From Paratinospora sagittata (Eukaryota; Streptophyta; Magnoliopsida; Ranunculales; Menispermaceae), in contig CM069592.1 of the NCBI GenBank assembly GCA_035771175.1, forward strand, positions 38,456,198 through 38,520,197: DNA of 64,000 nucleotides. Reading direction: 5' to 3'. Under the pieces are notes generated by a model. That model searched no databases. It had not been told where the DNA came from and saw only the letters and a list, made by a program, of their open reading frames with translations. Position numbers and translations under genes: made by a program. Positions 12,768 through 24,700 of the stretch are shown one piece after another. The first letter of the stretch is position 1; each line of letters starts with the position of its first letter.

Positions 12768-13392
12768 TCATAATAATCCAAAAGGAGATATGAAGATTTA
12801 TAATGATTTGATCCTTCAATTTGAACTTACCAAAATTAATATTTAAGATTAGATTATGAGAATATTATTGTTTTATAAAATTGAGATAGTATTAGGTATT
12901 GTATATTGGTACTATATAATCGGAAGTATTTTAGAACTTTATTGAGTGGTTTATAATTTATAAAATCTAGTTCTCCTTTTTCTAATCTGATTGTATTTTC
13001 AACTTTGATAATTGTATAACTCAAAGGGGAGTTTTGTTTTTGAGTGAGATTTTTATGTAGTAGATCCTTTATTTCTATTCATAATAATCCGAAAGGAGAG
13101 ATGAAGATTTATAATGATTTGATTCTTCAATTTGAACTTGCCAAAATTAATATTTAAGATTAGATTATGAGAATATTATTGTTTTATAAAATTGAGATAT
13201 TAGGTATTGTTTATCGGTACTATATAATCAGAAGGATTTTTGAACTTTATTGAGTGGTTTATAATTTATAAAATCTAGTTCTCCTTTTTCTAAACCGATT
13301 GCATTTTCAACTTTGATAGTTGTATAACTCCAAGGAGGGGAGTTTTGTTTTTAGTGAGATTTTTATGTAGTAGATCTTTTATTTCTTGTTCA
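12768..13392. repeat. Tandem duplication, period ~311 bp
   Basis: The block starting CATAATAATCC at 12768 is repeated from 13079 with only scattered differences and a few short indels. The corresponding part of the opposite arm (about 19490-19770) has a single copy. The tandem step therefore happened in the left arm only, after the inverted arms existed. Confidence 0.8.
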
Positions 13393-14046
13393 CATAATTT
13401 ATGAATGCCTAGCATTCATTTAAGTGTTGGGGGAGATTTAGTTGAGATTTTTGGTTCTTTATAATCTTCTATATAAGGACGAGAAACTTAATGATTTTTT
13501 CTCTTGCAGAAGGTAGGTGGTACATTTGAACAATATTGATGAATTAGCTTGTTTTCAAAGTATTGCAACAGGATTTTGAATGTTGGAGGGGATTCAATAA
13601 TTTTTTTTTTATAATTTTCAGTAATTTAATTTCTTTGTGAATATATACGGTATGTGTTTGTTTATGTTGATTGCATTGATTGAATTAATTCATCTATGGC
13701 ATGGACTTTTGGACGATAAATGAAGTTGGGAAAAATTTGTTTTATTATGTACTCTAGTAGAAATTCCTTTATTAAAGGCATAAAATGGTAAAATTTTATG
13801 GATGAATGGAGTTTTAAAAATAATGTAGTGTTGTAAATTTTTGAAATGAAGAAAGTAGATTGGGCATATGTTTGCATATACGAACATTAGGGATTTTATA
13901 ATGAAGTTTTGACTGTTTTCCTTCCTTTAGTCATTATGATCAGAGAATATGTACATGGACTGTTTTTAAAAGGGCATTAATCTTTCTTTTATACAATCAG
14001 CATTAGCACTTGTATTGATTAATGCGATAACTTCTTTAGTAAAATG

Positions 14047-14265
14047 TTTTTTTTTTTTGAGAAGAAACAACTTCTTACACCCCTACAGACACACCTGCCG
14101 CAAGGAGCTGCTCCTCCCGGGAGGTACCCGGGCCCCCGGGCTTGGGACAAAGCCCGACTAATCCCCCCACCTCCGGATGAGAGATAGAAAGAACTGGCAG
14201 GATGAGGTTAAGAAATTGGGACCTGACACATCCCGAACCCGCACCCCAACCACTAGACCCATGCC
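14047..14265 (-). mobile_element. tRNA-derived SINE
   Basis: On the minus strand a GC-rich unit starts GCATGGGTCTAGTGGTTGG, which fits a tRNA A box. It continues with GCGGGTTCGGGATGTG, which fits a B box, and ends in a run of A (T tract 14047-14058). The composition stands out strongly from the AT-rich DNA around it. The 73-codon minus-strand open frame here is a by-product. A clean target duplication was not identified. Confidence 0.65.
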
Positions 14266-16799
14266 TTTTGTTCTTATGATAACATAAGAGAGCCACTTTC
14301 TATATTTGCATATAGTAATAGAACGAATAAGATTGTCACAGTCAATTTAAATTATCTGATTTAAGATTGTCTTTGTTTGGGATATAAGAACCTTCAAAAT
14401 TTGAAATTTGTGAGTAAGGATTTGTAGTTCACTTTTAAACTTATTTATTCCTTGTTGTAAATCATTTATTTGTGAGTTAAGGTTGGGCTGAATTTATTTT
14501 TTTACGTAGTTTTCTTCATTTGTTTACACAAAACTTTCCTTGATAAACTTCATGTTGTAAAATCCTTTATATTTTTTAATAGTATTTTACAATTTTTTTT
14601 TCTTTTCTTTTCTTGTTTAAAAGTTATTTCTGAAAAATATTTATATTTTTAGTACGAATCTTTAATTTGATTGGCTACTTCAATCATTAATATTTCTTTA
14701 GGTGTTAAGACATTTATTGAGGAAGAAGAATATTTGTATTATTTTGACAATGACAAATAGAATTCTTGGAATTTGAATCTGAATAGAAATTATTTTTTTG
14801 ATTTGGAATTATCATTTTTCAACATGATGTGTCTTTTTTTAGATGACATTTGTTAGCATGTTATCCTTATTTTCCACATTCAAAGTAACAAAGATATTTT
14901 TATGTGATGATTTTTTGCTTGTTTTTGGCTTACTGTAATATTTGCTAGTATTTTCCTTTAAAAACAAAATTTTTCATCTTTTTAACTTTAAGGTTTATGG
15001 TTGTTTTTAGATATTTTAAATTCCTGATCATAGTCAAATTGACAAAAAAAATCTTCTAATTCCTTTGGTTAGAGTATCTTTCTTTGCTAGTTGTTTTCTT
15101 AATTTAAAATCCTCACAAAAATGCTCAATATTGAGATATTAATTACTTGAATAAAATCATTGTATGTATAGGCGGTTATAGTTTGAATTTTCATCATTTC
15201 TTTCTCTGAATATACGTCTAGTCTTTTTTACAAATACAGAATGTAGTCCAAACATAATTTTTTTCTTTCCGAAATGGTGAATTATAATATTGTACTTTGT
15301 AAATTTTTGCAAGAAAAACATCTTTATACCATCTAAAATCTATGAGACCTATATGCCTTGGATTCATTAGTTGTTCTCTTACTCTTTCATCTATCTGAAA
15401 TCTTACCAATAAAGTACCACATTACATTTATGACTATGGCTTGGTTTGTACTTATTCTGTCATTACATTGTTTATTTTTTTTATAAAATTTCCATGTTTA
15501 TTTAGTTGTACTGAATTTATTATTTCTGATCTTTGATTTTCTGAGAAAAGTTCCACTAGCCATGCATTTGGCCTGGGAAATCTGCTGTAATTTGTTGGAC
15601 AACATTGTCCTGCTGAATTTTATGTGTGGAACAGACTTTTGAATAAATTAACATATGATTAAAAATTTCCCCTAACTGATATTCTGCATTTCCAACTATG
15701 TTCCATTCATAATGTCTATTACCTTCAAATTAATTTTCTCTGTATGAGGAATTTCTTAAAGAACTGTGTCAACTTGTGTTGGTGTTCTATAATAAACATC
15801 TGTTAAAATAAAGTCATTAACTCCAAAATTAGTAACATTGGATCAAGTTAGATGACCTGGAAAAACAAAAACGTAAAAATTCCAATTATCAATGAAAATT
15901 TTTATTCTGTTATTTAACATGAAGATGAATCAATCAAAATAAAATTTAATACATTAAATCAAAAGCCAGATTCTCTACTTGAACTAGGGCTTCTTTCACT
16001 AAAAATTTTGAAACTTATTCTTCTCTTTCTCACATGTTGGCTTTTCTGTCTATACCATTCCTCCTAGACTAGCAACTATACCGATGAATTTGAAATTGAC
16101 AAAATAAGAGTAAATTTAATAACCATCCATTTAAAAAATACTTTTTTAGAAATTTTCAATAAATAGCAAGAAGAGAAAATCTGGAATTTATTATATGGAA
16201 AAATGACTTCTAAATGAAATTTTTTCTTTTTTGATTGGCTAAAAAGCAACAGTATTACTTCAATGATGATGAAAACCACTGAAGGAAAAAAAAAAAGGAA
16301 ATCAAAAAGATACTTTGTTGAAATCCATCAAAATTATGATATAGTTGGAACTCCTATAAAAGATACTTTGAAAGATGAAAGAACAATAAAAGCAAAAGAG
16401 CGAAATTGTATAATTGAACTAAATAAAAATCTTAACTTTACCTTCACTCCATGAAAAAAAATTTAAACTTCTACTGGTACTACTAAATCATCTAGTAGTT
16501 CAAAACCACACTTCTCTTCATTCCAACTTCTTTCTCCTTCTAAATGCTTCTATCCACTTAATTCTTTTGATGAGTACATTACTTTAATTTCTGAAGAAAT
16601 GAATCGAATTGATATATCTCTTGAAAAAGATTAAAGTAAATCTCCATTAATTTCAATTGTAATACAAATTTATAGTGAAAGCTCTCAAGATACTAACAAA
16701 GAAAGTCTATAGAAATAGAAGACATCGAAATTCAAACTTAAGATCCCTCCCGTTTCATTTGACAATTTAGAAATAAATAGCATAAAGATTTTAAAGAAA

Positions 16800-17130
16800 A
16801 ATCTACTTTAGTTCACCAAAAAGAAAAAGAAGAAGAAGGAGGCCAACACTAGTTGATACACTACTTTCAAAAAAATTTCTCAACTCAATTCCACTTAACA
16901 AAAGCCTTGTCCCAACTACATGGGGTTGGCTACATGTATTACTTCTCCACTCTGCTCTATCAACGGCTAAGTCAACATTATATTTCAAGTTCTATTTTTT
17001 AATGATATTTATATATATATATTATTTTAGGTCTTCTGTTCCCTTTATCATTACTGCTAATTGTCAATATGTCACTTTTTCTAATGAGCTTATCTAATAG
17101 TCTTTGTTAGAGGTGGAAAAAATCATTGTC
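16800..17130 (-). mobile_element. RTE-type LINE 3' end
   Basis: The minus-strand frame contains DLAVDRAEWRS followed by VGTRLL, the pattern at the end of plant RTE-clade reverse transcriptases. Downstream on that strand come the words of the conserved RTE 3' region. It is broken by stops. It sits between the two arms of the retroelement inverted duplication. Confidence 0.55.
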
Positions 17131-17979
17131 TTGACAACACCTCATGTTAACCAATTTCTGGAGTGTTTAGGCCCTGCTCAATTTCAAATCTGAACACAAC
17201 AATCATGTCTAGACTCAATTCACTTTAAAACTAGGCCATTGGTTTTTTTCAAAATTATAACATTTGTAGTTTTATCATGTAAACTACAGGTTGTATTGAC
17301 ATAATGATTCTAGCTAGACAACCTATAATGGACATGACTTTAGATGCCCCTCTCAAATGGCAAGACATATTTGGTGATTAAAGACTTTTGCACATGAACA
17401 TGATCCCAATCATTAGATTGTGCCTCCTTGGGCAATGTTTATATGCTCCAGCATACCATGACTCTCAATAACTTCAAGTTCATCATAACCCAATGCAACA
17501 AACAATAGCATACCATGACTCTCAATAACTTCAAGTTCATCATAGCCCAATGCAACAAAAATGTTGTCAACGAAAGCAGCCTCAAAACAGCCAATTCAGT
17601 GCTCCTATGTATTATTAGGCTAAGTGACAGAACAAATTGGTGAATGGGAGAACAAATTAGCGCCTATACGGTGACAATTGGATAGTAAAGACCTGGTTTT
17701 TCCGTTTGTCTTGTCCAAACCTAGCCTAAATATGAATCCAGATGTAAGGCCTCCCATCTAGACTGGACATAATCTTTTAATGGTTATGTCTGGGCCACTC
17801 TAGACCGAGCCGAATAAAACCAGGCAAACTAGGTCAGCCAAGTTTCTTTTTTCCAGTGGTAGTCTTTGTTATATGTGTTTTAAGTTTAAACCATCATAAT
17901 CGATTCTATCTCATTTTATCTCCGTTTGGGCGACTCCTTCCGTTTCTCGTATTTGTTCATCTTTCAATGTTTGCTTAAA
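17131..17979. other. Spacer between inverted arms, with a 57-bp tandem repeat
   Basis: A 57-bp unit beginning AGCATACCATGACTCTCAAT occurs twice in a row from 17450 to 17563 with one difference. The rest is non-coding. Fragments near 17840-17975 look like further RTE 3'-end words. No gene is seen. Confidence 0.5.
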
Positions 17980-20165
17980 GAAATTCATCATACTTTGAAA
18001 ATTAAAATTTGAAGGTAATACACTTCATGGATGGAACATAGATGGATATACAGAATATTGGTTGATAAAAATTTGTAATCATATGTTAATTTGTTATAAT
18101 GCTTGTTCCACAAATAAAATTCAGCAGGACCATTTGCACTGAAGCAACTACAGCTGGGTTTAACAGGCCAGCCAATTGGGCATGGATGTGGAGCTTTCAA
18201 CTTTGTGAAAATCAAAGATTAGAAATAATTAATTCAGTATAATTAGATGGACACAGGAATTTTATAAAAGATTAATAACGTAATGACAAGAAAACTCAGT
18301 CACAAATATAATTTAGTACTTTTTTGGTAAAATTTCAAATTGAATGAAAGAGTAAGAGAACAACTAATGAATCCAAGGTGTAGAATTCTCATAGATTTTC
18401 GATCGTATAAAGATGTTTTCCTTTCAAAAAATTATTAATTACAAGATTATAATTCACCTTTATGGAAAGAAAAATTATATTTGGACTATCATCTGTATTT
18501 GTTAAAAGGATTAAACATCTATTGAGAGAAAGAATGATGAGAATTCAAACTATACCCGTCTATACATATGATGATTTAATTTTGAAAAGACTCATTACAT
18601 AGAAAAATGATAATTTTGAATCAAAAAATAATTTATATTCAGATACAAAAAATTCTATTTGTCATTGTCAAAGTAATACAAAATATTCCACTTCCTAAAT
18701 AAATGTCTTAATACCTAAAGAAATATTAATAATTGTAGTAGCCAATCAAATTAAAGATTGGTACTTAAAATATAAATATTTTTCAAAAATAACTTTTAAA
18801 CAAGAAAAGGAAAAAAAAAAACAATTGTAAACTACTATTAAAAAATATAAAGAATTTTACAACATGAAGTTTATCAAGGAAAGTTTTGTGTAAACAAATG
18901 AAAAAAAACTACATAAAAAATAAATTCAGTCCAAACTTAACTCACGAATAAATGATTTACAACAACAAGAAGGAAAAAATAAGTTAAAAAATATGCAAAC
19001 CCTAATGTTTGTATATGCAAACATAAGTCCAATCTACTTTCATCATTTCAAAAATTTACAATGATACATTATTTTTGAAACTCCATTCATCCAGCAAATT
19101 CAACAATTTTATGCCTTTTTTTAATAAATGAATTTATACTAGAGTACATAATAAAACCAGCTCTTTCCAACTTCATTTATTGTCTAAAACCCCATGCCCT
19201 AGATGAATTAATTTAATCTGTGGGTGGAATCAACATAAACAAACACATATCTTATATATTCACGAAGAAATTAAATTTCTAAAAATTATTGAATCCCCTC
19301 CAACATTCAGAATCCTGTTGTGCAATACTTTCAAAACAAGTTAATTCATCAATATTGTTTTAACATACCCACCTACCTTTTGTGAGAGAAAAAATAATTA
19401 AGTTTCTCTTCCTTGTATTGAAGGTTTTAAAGATCCAAAAATTCAACTAAAGCTCACCCAACACTCAAATGAGTGCTAGGTTTTCATAAATTATGTGATC
19501 AAGAAATAAAAAGGATCTAGTACATAGAAATCTCACTCGAAAACAAAACTCCCTTTGGAGTTATACAATAATCTAAGTTGAAAATGCAATAGAAATAGGT
19601 GAACTAGATTTTATAAATTATAAATCACAAAATAAAGTTCTAGTTTTTTTTTCAACTAATATCTTAATTTTATAAAACAATAATATCCTCACAATCTAAT
19701 CTTACATATGAATTTTGTCAAGTTCAAATTGAAGAATCAAATCATTATAAGTCTGAATTCCATCTCCTTTTGGATTAAAAAATGCTCCTACCTCCAAATT
19801 TCAAAGAGTAATGAATGAATTTTTTCATCTATACATAGATTTTTCTATAGTCTATATTAAGATATTCTTACATTTTTAGACTCAAAAAATAGTCATTGGA
19901 AGCGTTTAAATATTTTTCTACAAGCTATAATAATAAAAATTGCTTTAACTCTTTCAACAAGATAAAAAAACGAATTTTCAAATACAATTTTATTTTTTAA
20001 TATTTAAAATACATTATCAGAATATCACTCCAATCAATGCCTTAATGGAATAAAGAATAAAAAGAAAGTATTAAGATTTTTAGGTTGCTCGAATTATATT
20101 GCAAAGTTTTATAAAGACTTAACTAACAATGAAAAATAAAAGAAATTCTGCAGCAAAGACTAACA
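17980..20165 (+). mobile_element. Decayed retroelement, right arm of the inverted duplication (possible endogenous pararetrovirus)
   Basis: This is the plus-strand partner of 12420-15760, shorter because of deletions. Near 20080-20140 a broken frame shows the short FLG-x-x-NY-type segment at the end of reverse transcriptases, which is known from both pararetroviruses and Ty3-type elements. The remainder is interrupted by numerous stops. There are no intact genes. No terminal repeats or target duplications were found, so the mode of insertion is unknown. Confidence 0.42.
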
Positions 20166-20386
20166 TAAAATGCCTCTTAACGGATGGACATCCGCAAGAG
20201 CATATTGTTGCTGTAATTTCCATAAGAGCATTTGACAAGTATTTATTATTTTACTGTTTAAGAAAATTTCAGGAATTCTGATGAAAGTGAAAGAACTGAG
20301 GGGTGGGTAGCATTTACAATGATTCTGTATTTTTAATGTTTGAATTTATACTTATAATGAATCTTTTACTTTTATCCATTATATAG

Positions 20387-20464
20387 GTGACCATCCCTGG
20401 CTTTGAATTGGAGATTGTGAAGCACTCTGAAAATGAAGACAGTGATAATGAATTTGAATGGTGA
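20387..20464 (+). CDS. Possible orphan terminal exon, acidic C-terminus
   Basis: After a pyrimidine-poor but acceptable acceptor (ATATAG) comes an open stretch of 25 codons, VTIPGFELEIVK then an acidic tail ending DSDNEFEW, then TGA. The codon use and acidic tail look like a real protein end, and the GC content is higher than upstream. I do not recognise the protein. No upstream exon that joins it was found within 10 kb. The PEX19-like start at 9353 is not expected to end this way. It could be the remnant of a gene broken by the inverted retroelement block, or chance. Confidence 0.3.
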   Translation: MTIPGFELEIVKHSENEDSDNEFEW

Positions 20465-21740
20465 TATAAGGAGGTTCATGTTGCTGAAAGTCGTGAACAA
20501 TGTCAATAGCAATGAGAGTCAGATTGATGAAGGTGCACGACGTTCCAGCATGAAGCACTAGTCTACTTCGGGAAGAAAGAAAGAGAACGTAGACTCTATG
20601 GAGCACTTTTCTTTTCTCTCTCTGTCCCGCTCGTTGCTGTTAATTGTGAGGGCAATTCTTCAAAACATGAATTTGATAAACCTGGATGAATCTTTGTTTC
20701 CTCATTCCACTATACCTTAAGCTATAGCTTATTGGAGACCTGCATTCATATGTGTCTTCATGTTTTTTGTTCTTATTTTAATTTAATTTATTTATTTTAT
20801 GCATCAATCTTTGCTATTTTTGGCTCCTTCAACTTCCCTGAAAACCACTTGTTTCCCATGTCAGTCTTCCTCATGCAAGACAAATCTTAAGAAATGAGCA
20901 GAAATCTAGATTAAGTGACCAAGTTCAAATAGAGGGATCAATTGAGCTTTTTGAATACTACTGTTGACAAACTAAGGTAGTGTAAAAATCTACAACTGTT
21001 TTCACTCCTTACAATTGCAGTGACTTCAGGAAGCTGACTAGTAACATCATTGAACTTACTTACCAATTACACCAAACTCAACAATGATCTTCATTTGAAT
21101 CAGTAGATGGAAGTAGAAGACAGGATTAAAAGATGGAATTACAATTAACGAGACTAAATTAAAGGGGACCATTGTTGTTGCAGTAACAGGGTATGAAATC
21201 TTTACATATCCATTAGCAAATAAGTAAGAAGAATACTCCTCTCTAGTTCCTTTTGTATGTACTACTGAACCGGTGAAAAATGATGCTTCTAGCAATTCAC
21301 AGGGCATCATCAAATGATACCAATCTTGGATAAGAATCTACAAAGCACTTGGTTGCATCACAGCATCCTCTGTACCATAAACTTTACAATTATCAGCTCA
21401 CATTTGGCATTGATCGGTGTTAGTCCTGTTGTCATGCTTATGAATTGCTTAAAACCAAACTACTTCTTTATGTTGTCTGTTACAACTTGACGGTTGTGTA
21501 AGGCTCCGCACTTTCACTCATTTGCCTGTCCAAACGAAGTTGGCAGCCTTTTACCTGTATTGCACATTGGTTGTGATGAATGATTGTTGATTGATCCAAT
21601 TGACTCATGTTGGTACCCAGTTATAGGATTACCCTTGCATGATCTTATTAAGAACTCCAACTTTTCATTGCCTTGTCAGAATTTCTCTTGGATGATGATG
21701 ATGATCTTAAGAACTCCAAGTTTTTGTTGCCTAGTCAGTA
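20465..21740. other. Intergenic, 3' flank of the ABCC gene
   Basis: No convincing gene is seen. An 85-codon minus-strand frame at 21056-21313 has no recognisable motif. The part nearest the ABCC stop codon (about 21400-21740) should hold its 3' untranslated region. A short duplication around GATGATGATGATCTTAAGAACTCCAA (split across 21640-21725) repeats a word seen just upstream. Confidence 0.4.
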
Positions 21741-24700
21741 TTAGTCTTTGGATGTTCTTCTTATGAACTCTGTCACCAACTTGGAGAATGCAGATGAATG
21801 ATCATTCAGCAACTGTGCTGGTGAGTCATACTCTACAACTTTTCCTAGAATATTCCAAACAGCAAAAGAAAGCAAATTGTGAGCATTTGTAGAAGATGAT
21901 TAGACGTTAGATCTATAATTAGACTCTTTACTTTGAACCAAAATGTAAAACTATAGTGTACCCTTTATAACATTTACTATCCAGCAACAAAAATCTTGAA
22001 ATTCTTCTTCATTGGGTTTATTTCCTGTACCTTCATTGAGAACCAGAACAAGATCATTATCAATTACTGTCGGTATTCGGTGAGCCACTGTGATAACAGT
22101 ACAATTACTGGTTTCTTCTCTTACAGCTTTCTGAATCACATTATCTGTTGCAGTATCCACAGAGGCAGTAGCTTCATCAAGGATCAAAATCTTTCTCTTC
22201 TTTAGTAGCAACCTAGCAAGACAAAGCATTTGCCTTTGTCCCACACTCCAGTTCTCTCCATCTTCTGCAACTGCAGAATTTCCCAATATCCATATGAGAA
22301 AAATTTCAAGAGCGTAGGAAAAAAAATGATGAAATTTACTGTAGTTGCATAAATCAGCATTGCTCTTTTTCATTTTTGAATCAGTACCTAGTGCATCAAG
22401 AAGTCTTGAATCTTGTGTGACTATCTCCTTAAGATGGCATTTATTTAGAGCCTGCAAAATCAATTTGGTTTTAGATTCAGTAAATTTTAGCATGAACTTC
22501 AAATTGAGAGAAAGAGATTGTAGCCTTGTAGGCAGTACCTCCCATATTTCTGAATCTGTATGCTGGTTTAAAGGATCAAGATTGTTTCTCATGGTTCCTT
22601 GAAACAAAGTCGGGTCTTGTGGAATTATACCCAATCTCGACCTCAAATCCATCAAACCAATCGTGCATATATCTAGTCCGTCAATTAGGATTCTTCCTTC
22701 CGAGGGGTCCACAACCCTGAATAGAGCTTGGATGAGAGTAGATTTTCCACTGCCTGTTCTGCCTACTACTCCTATCTTCTTCCCTCCTGGGAATGTGCAG
22801 GTGACCCCCTTAAGAACCATGGGAAGAGAATGCCTATATCGAAAATGAAGATTTTCAAGCTCAATGGTTCCATTTGTTGGCCACTTAGGTTCTGGTCTAC
22901 ACCCTTCAATTACTAATGGAGCTTCACTTGGTATGTTTGAGTATTGAAGAATTCTCTCTACCGATATCATCTTGTTTTCGACATTGCAGAGGTTCCATAT
23001 CACCCAAGCCTGTAGAACATTCAGATTCAGACCATATGTAGCAGCTAGCCCTGCCAAACCTGTAAATGCAGCCAAGAAGTCCCTTTAGTTCTAAGGTATG
23101 AGTGCTAATGTTTGTAACATATAGTTCTCTTAACAGAAAATAAAAAAATAATTGCGAAAGAAAGAGCCAACAACGTTAGGAAGAGAAAAAAGAAAAAGGA
23201 AATGGCACAATTCGTAGATGATGAACTTACTAGGGGAAATGGCTGATCTTGGCAATCTGACCAAGATGACTAGAACAATGAAGAATACAAGGTTGAAGAG
23301 AAAATTGATTCGGACACAAAGCCATTCCATTGTTGCATAATTGTAGAAGGTTACACGAGAATAGTCATCGATCAAGTTGAGATTTTTCTCTACAAACCGA
23401 TCTTCCTGCTTGAAGCTTCGGATTGTTGCTGCCCCGGCAATGGACTCTGAGAAGTGGTGCTGAATAGGAGATTTTCTTATCCCAACCATCCGAGCTAGCT
23501 CTCTAGCCGTAGTGATGTAGTATGCCTGTGGGACAATTTAGAAACTGTTAATCTTTGTTGCTTACATGGATTAGAGACAGCAATTCTGTATGATTTTAGA
23601 TTGGTGAAGTCTAGTACTATTTGCTATAGTTTACTTGCCTGATACCATAGGGAGATTGCTAGGATTATGAGAAAGAGAAGGAAGATCTTCCATTCTACTT
23701 GGGACATTAGGAAAATAACACTTAAGAGTTGTATGAGAGCAAATGCCAATCCTGCTACCCGGTAGGGAATATCGGTGTCTACCGTACTCTGGTCTGTTGA
23801 AGACTGAAAAAAAAAAAAAAATGAGAAAGATAAAAAAGTAAGTCTAATTTCTTATGTTCATGCAGTCGCACTGATTATTGTCACCGTTGAGGAAAAGAAG
23901 AATTTCAATAAACATGGAGATAGCTAAAGAACTGACCCTGTTGAGTATTCGACTCGAAGGTGTAGTATCAAAGAAGGAAATAGGTGCACGCAAGACAGAT
24001 TCAATCATGCCGAGGAAGAGCTTCTGAGCAGTTTTGATTGCAATGGTGGACAGAAGAAAAGCTCTACCCAATACAAACATGGAGCTTCCACCAGACAACA
24101 AAGCAAAAACTCCTATCAACTTCTGTTTGCTTACTCTCCCTTCATCCTCAGTTGCCCAAGCAATCCAGTAATTGCTACCAATCTGCAATCCCTGGAAGAG
24201 AACTTGACAGAGAAGGACGACCGGAACAAGAGCTCCTTTATATGCTAATGTCATAAAGGTAGAGTAAACTCGCCATTTCACTCTACCGGATTCTGCTTCC
24301 TCTTCGTGATTTCTATCCTGGAGTTTCCCGTTGCTGTTGGATTCATTGGGTTTCCCTTCGGTATATTCAGTTTGGTTCATCGCTCCGACTCCACATTTTG
24401 ATTCTTGTGTTGATGTCACTTGGCTTACAGATTGATTATGTGCAGTCATTAATCTGACAAGCTCACCATCTGGGTCTGCAATAAGATCTTCATACGTTCC
24501 TGACTGAGTAATCATCCCATCTTTCATTACCTATAGGAAAATATATGGATCACAGAAAATGGTAGAAACCCAATTAAAAAAAAAAGTTCATTTGAGAGCA
24601 TTCAGAAGTAGGAAAACCAAAATTTTCTGATTGTAAAGCAACAGATAAGTACTTACCAAAACCAAGTCAGAAGCACCCAAAAATTCCAATTGATGAGTAA

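Larger units (their letters stand above)
12420..15760 (-). mobile_element. Decayed retroelement, left arm of an inverted duplication (possible endogenous pararetrovirus)
   Basis: Read on the minus strand this parallels the plus-strand sequence at 17980-20165 over several separate stretches (for example 15540-15740 with 18000-18215, 15218-15409 with 18330-18510, and 12420-12760 with 19780-20080). The order is the same in both arms. The translation is broken by many stops and shifts. A reverse-transcriptase-like end lies at the low-coordinate end, and an uncharacterised conserved frame (63 codons, 15218-15409) lies upstream of it. That order suggests a pararetrovirus or a related retroelement. 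A SINE (14047-14265) and a 311-bp tandem duplication are later changes inside this arm. Family assignment is uncertain; a Ty3-type remnant is the alternative. It is not functional. Confidence 0.42.

Noticed and set aside
21056..21313. 85-codon minus-strand frame downstream of the ABCC gene
   Set aside because: No motif, no codon bias visible, and it lies in or beyond the expected 3' flank.
21951..22030. Read-through of ABCC exon 9 to a stop (ending VIKGTL)
   Set aside because: A GT donor at 22030 and an exon at 21844-21741 give the usual ABCC ending, so the read-through is intron.
24020..24260. Plus-strand frames over the ABCC exons
   Set aside because: Antisense shadows of a strongly supported minus-strand coding exon.
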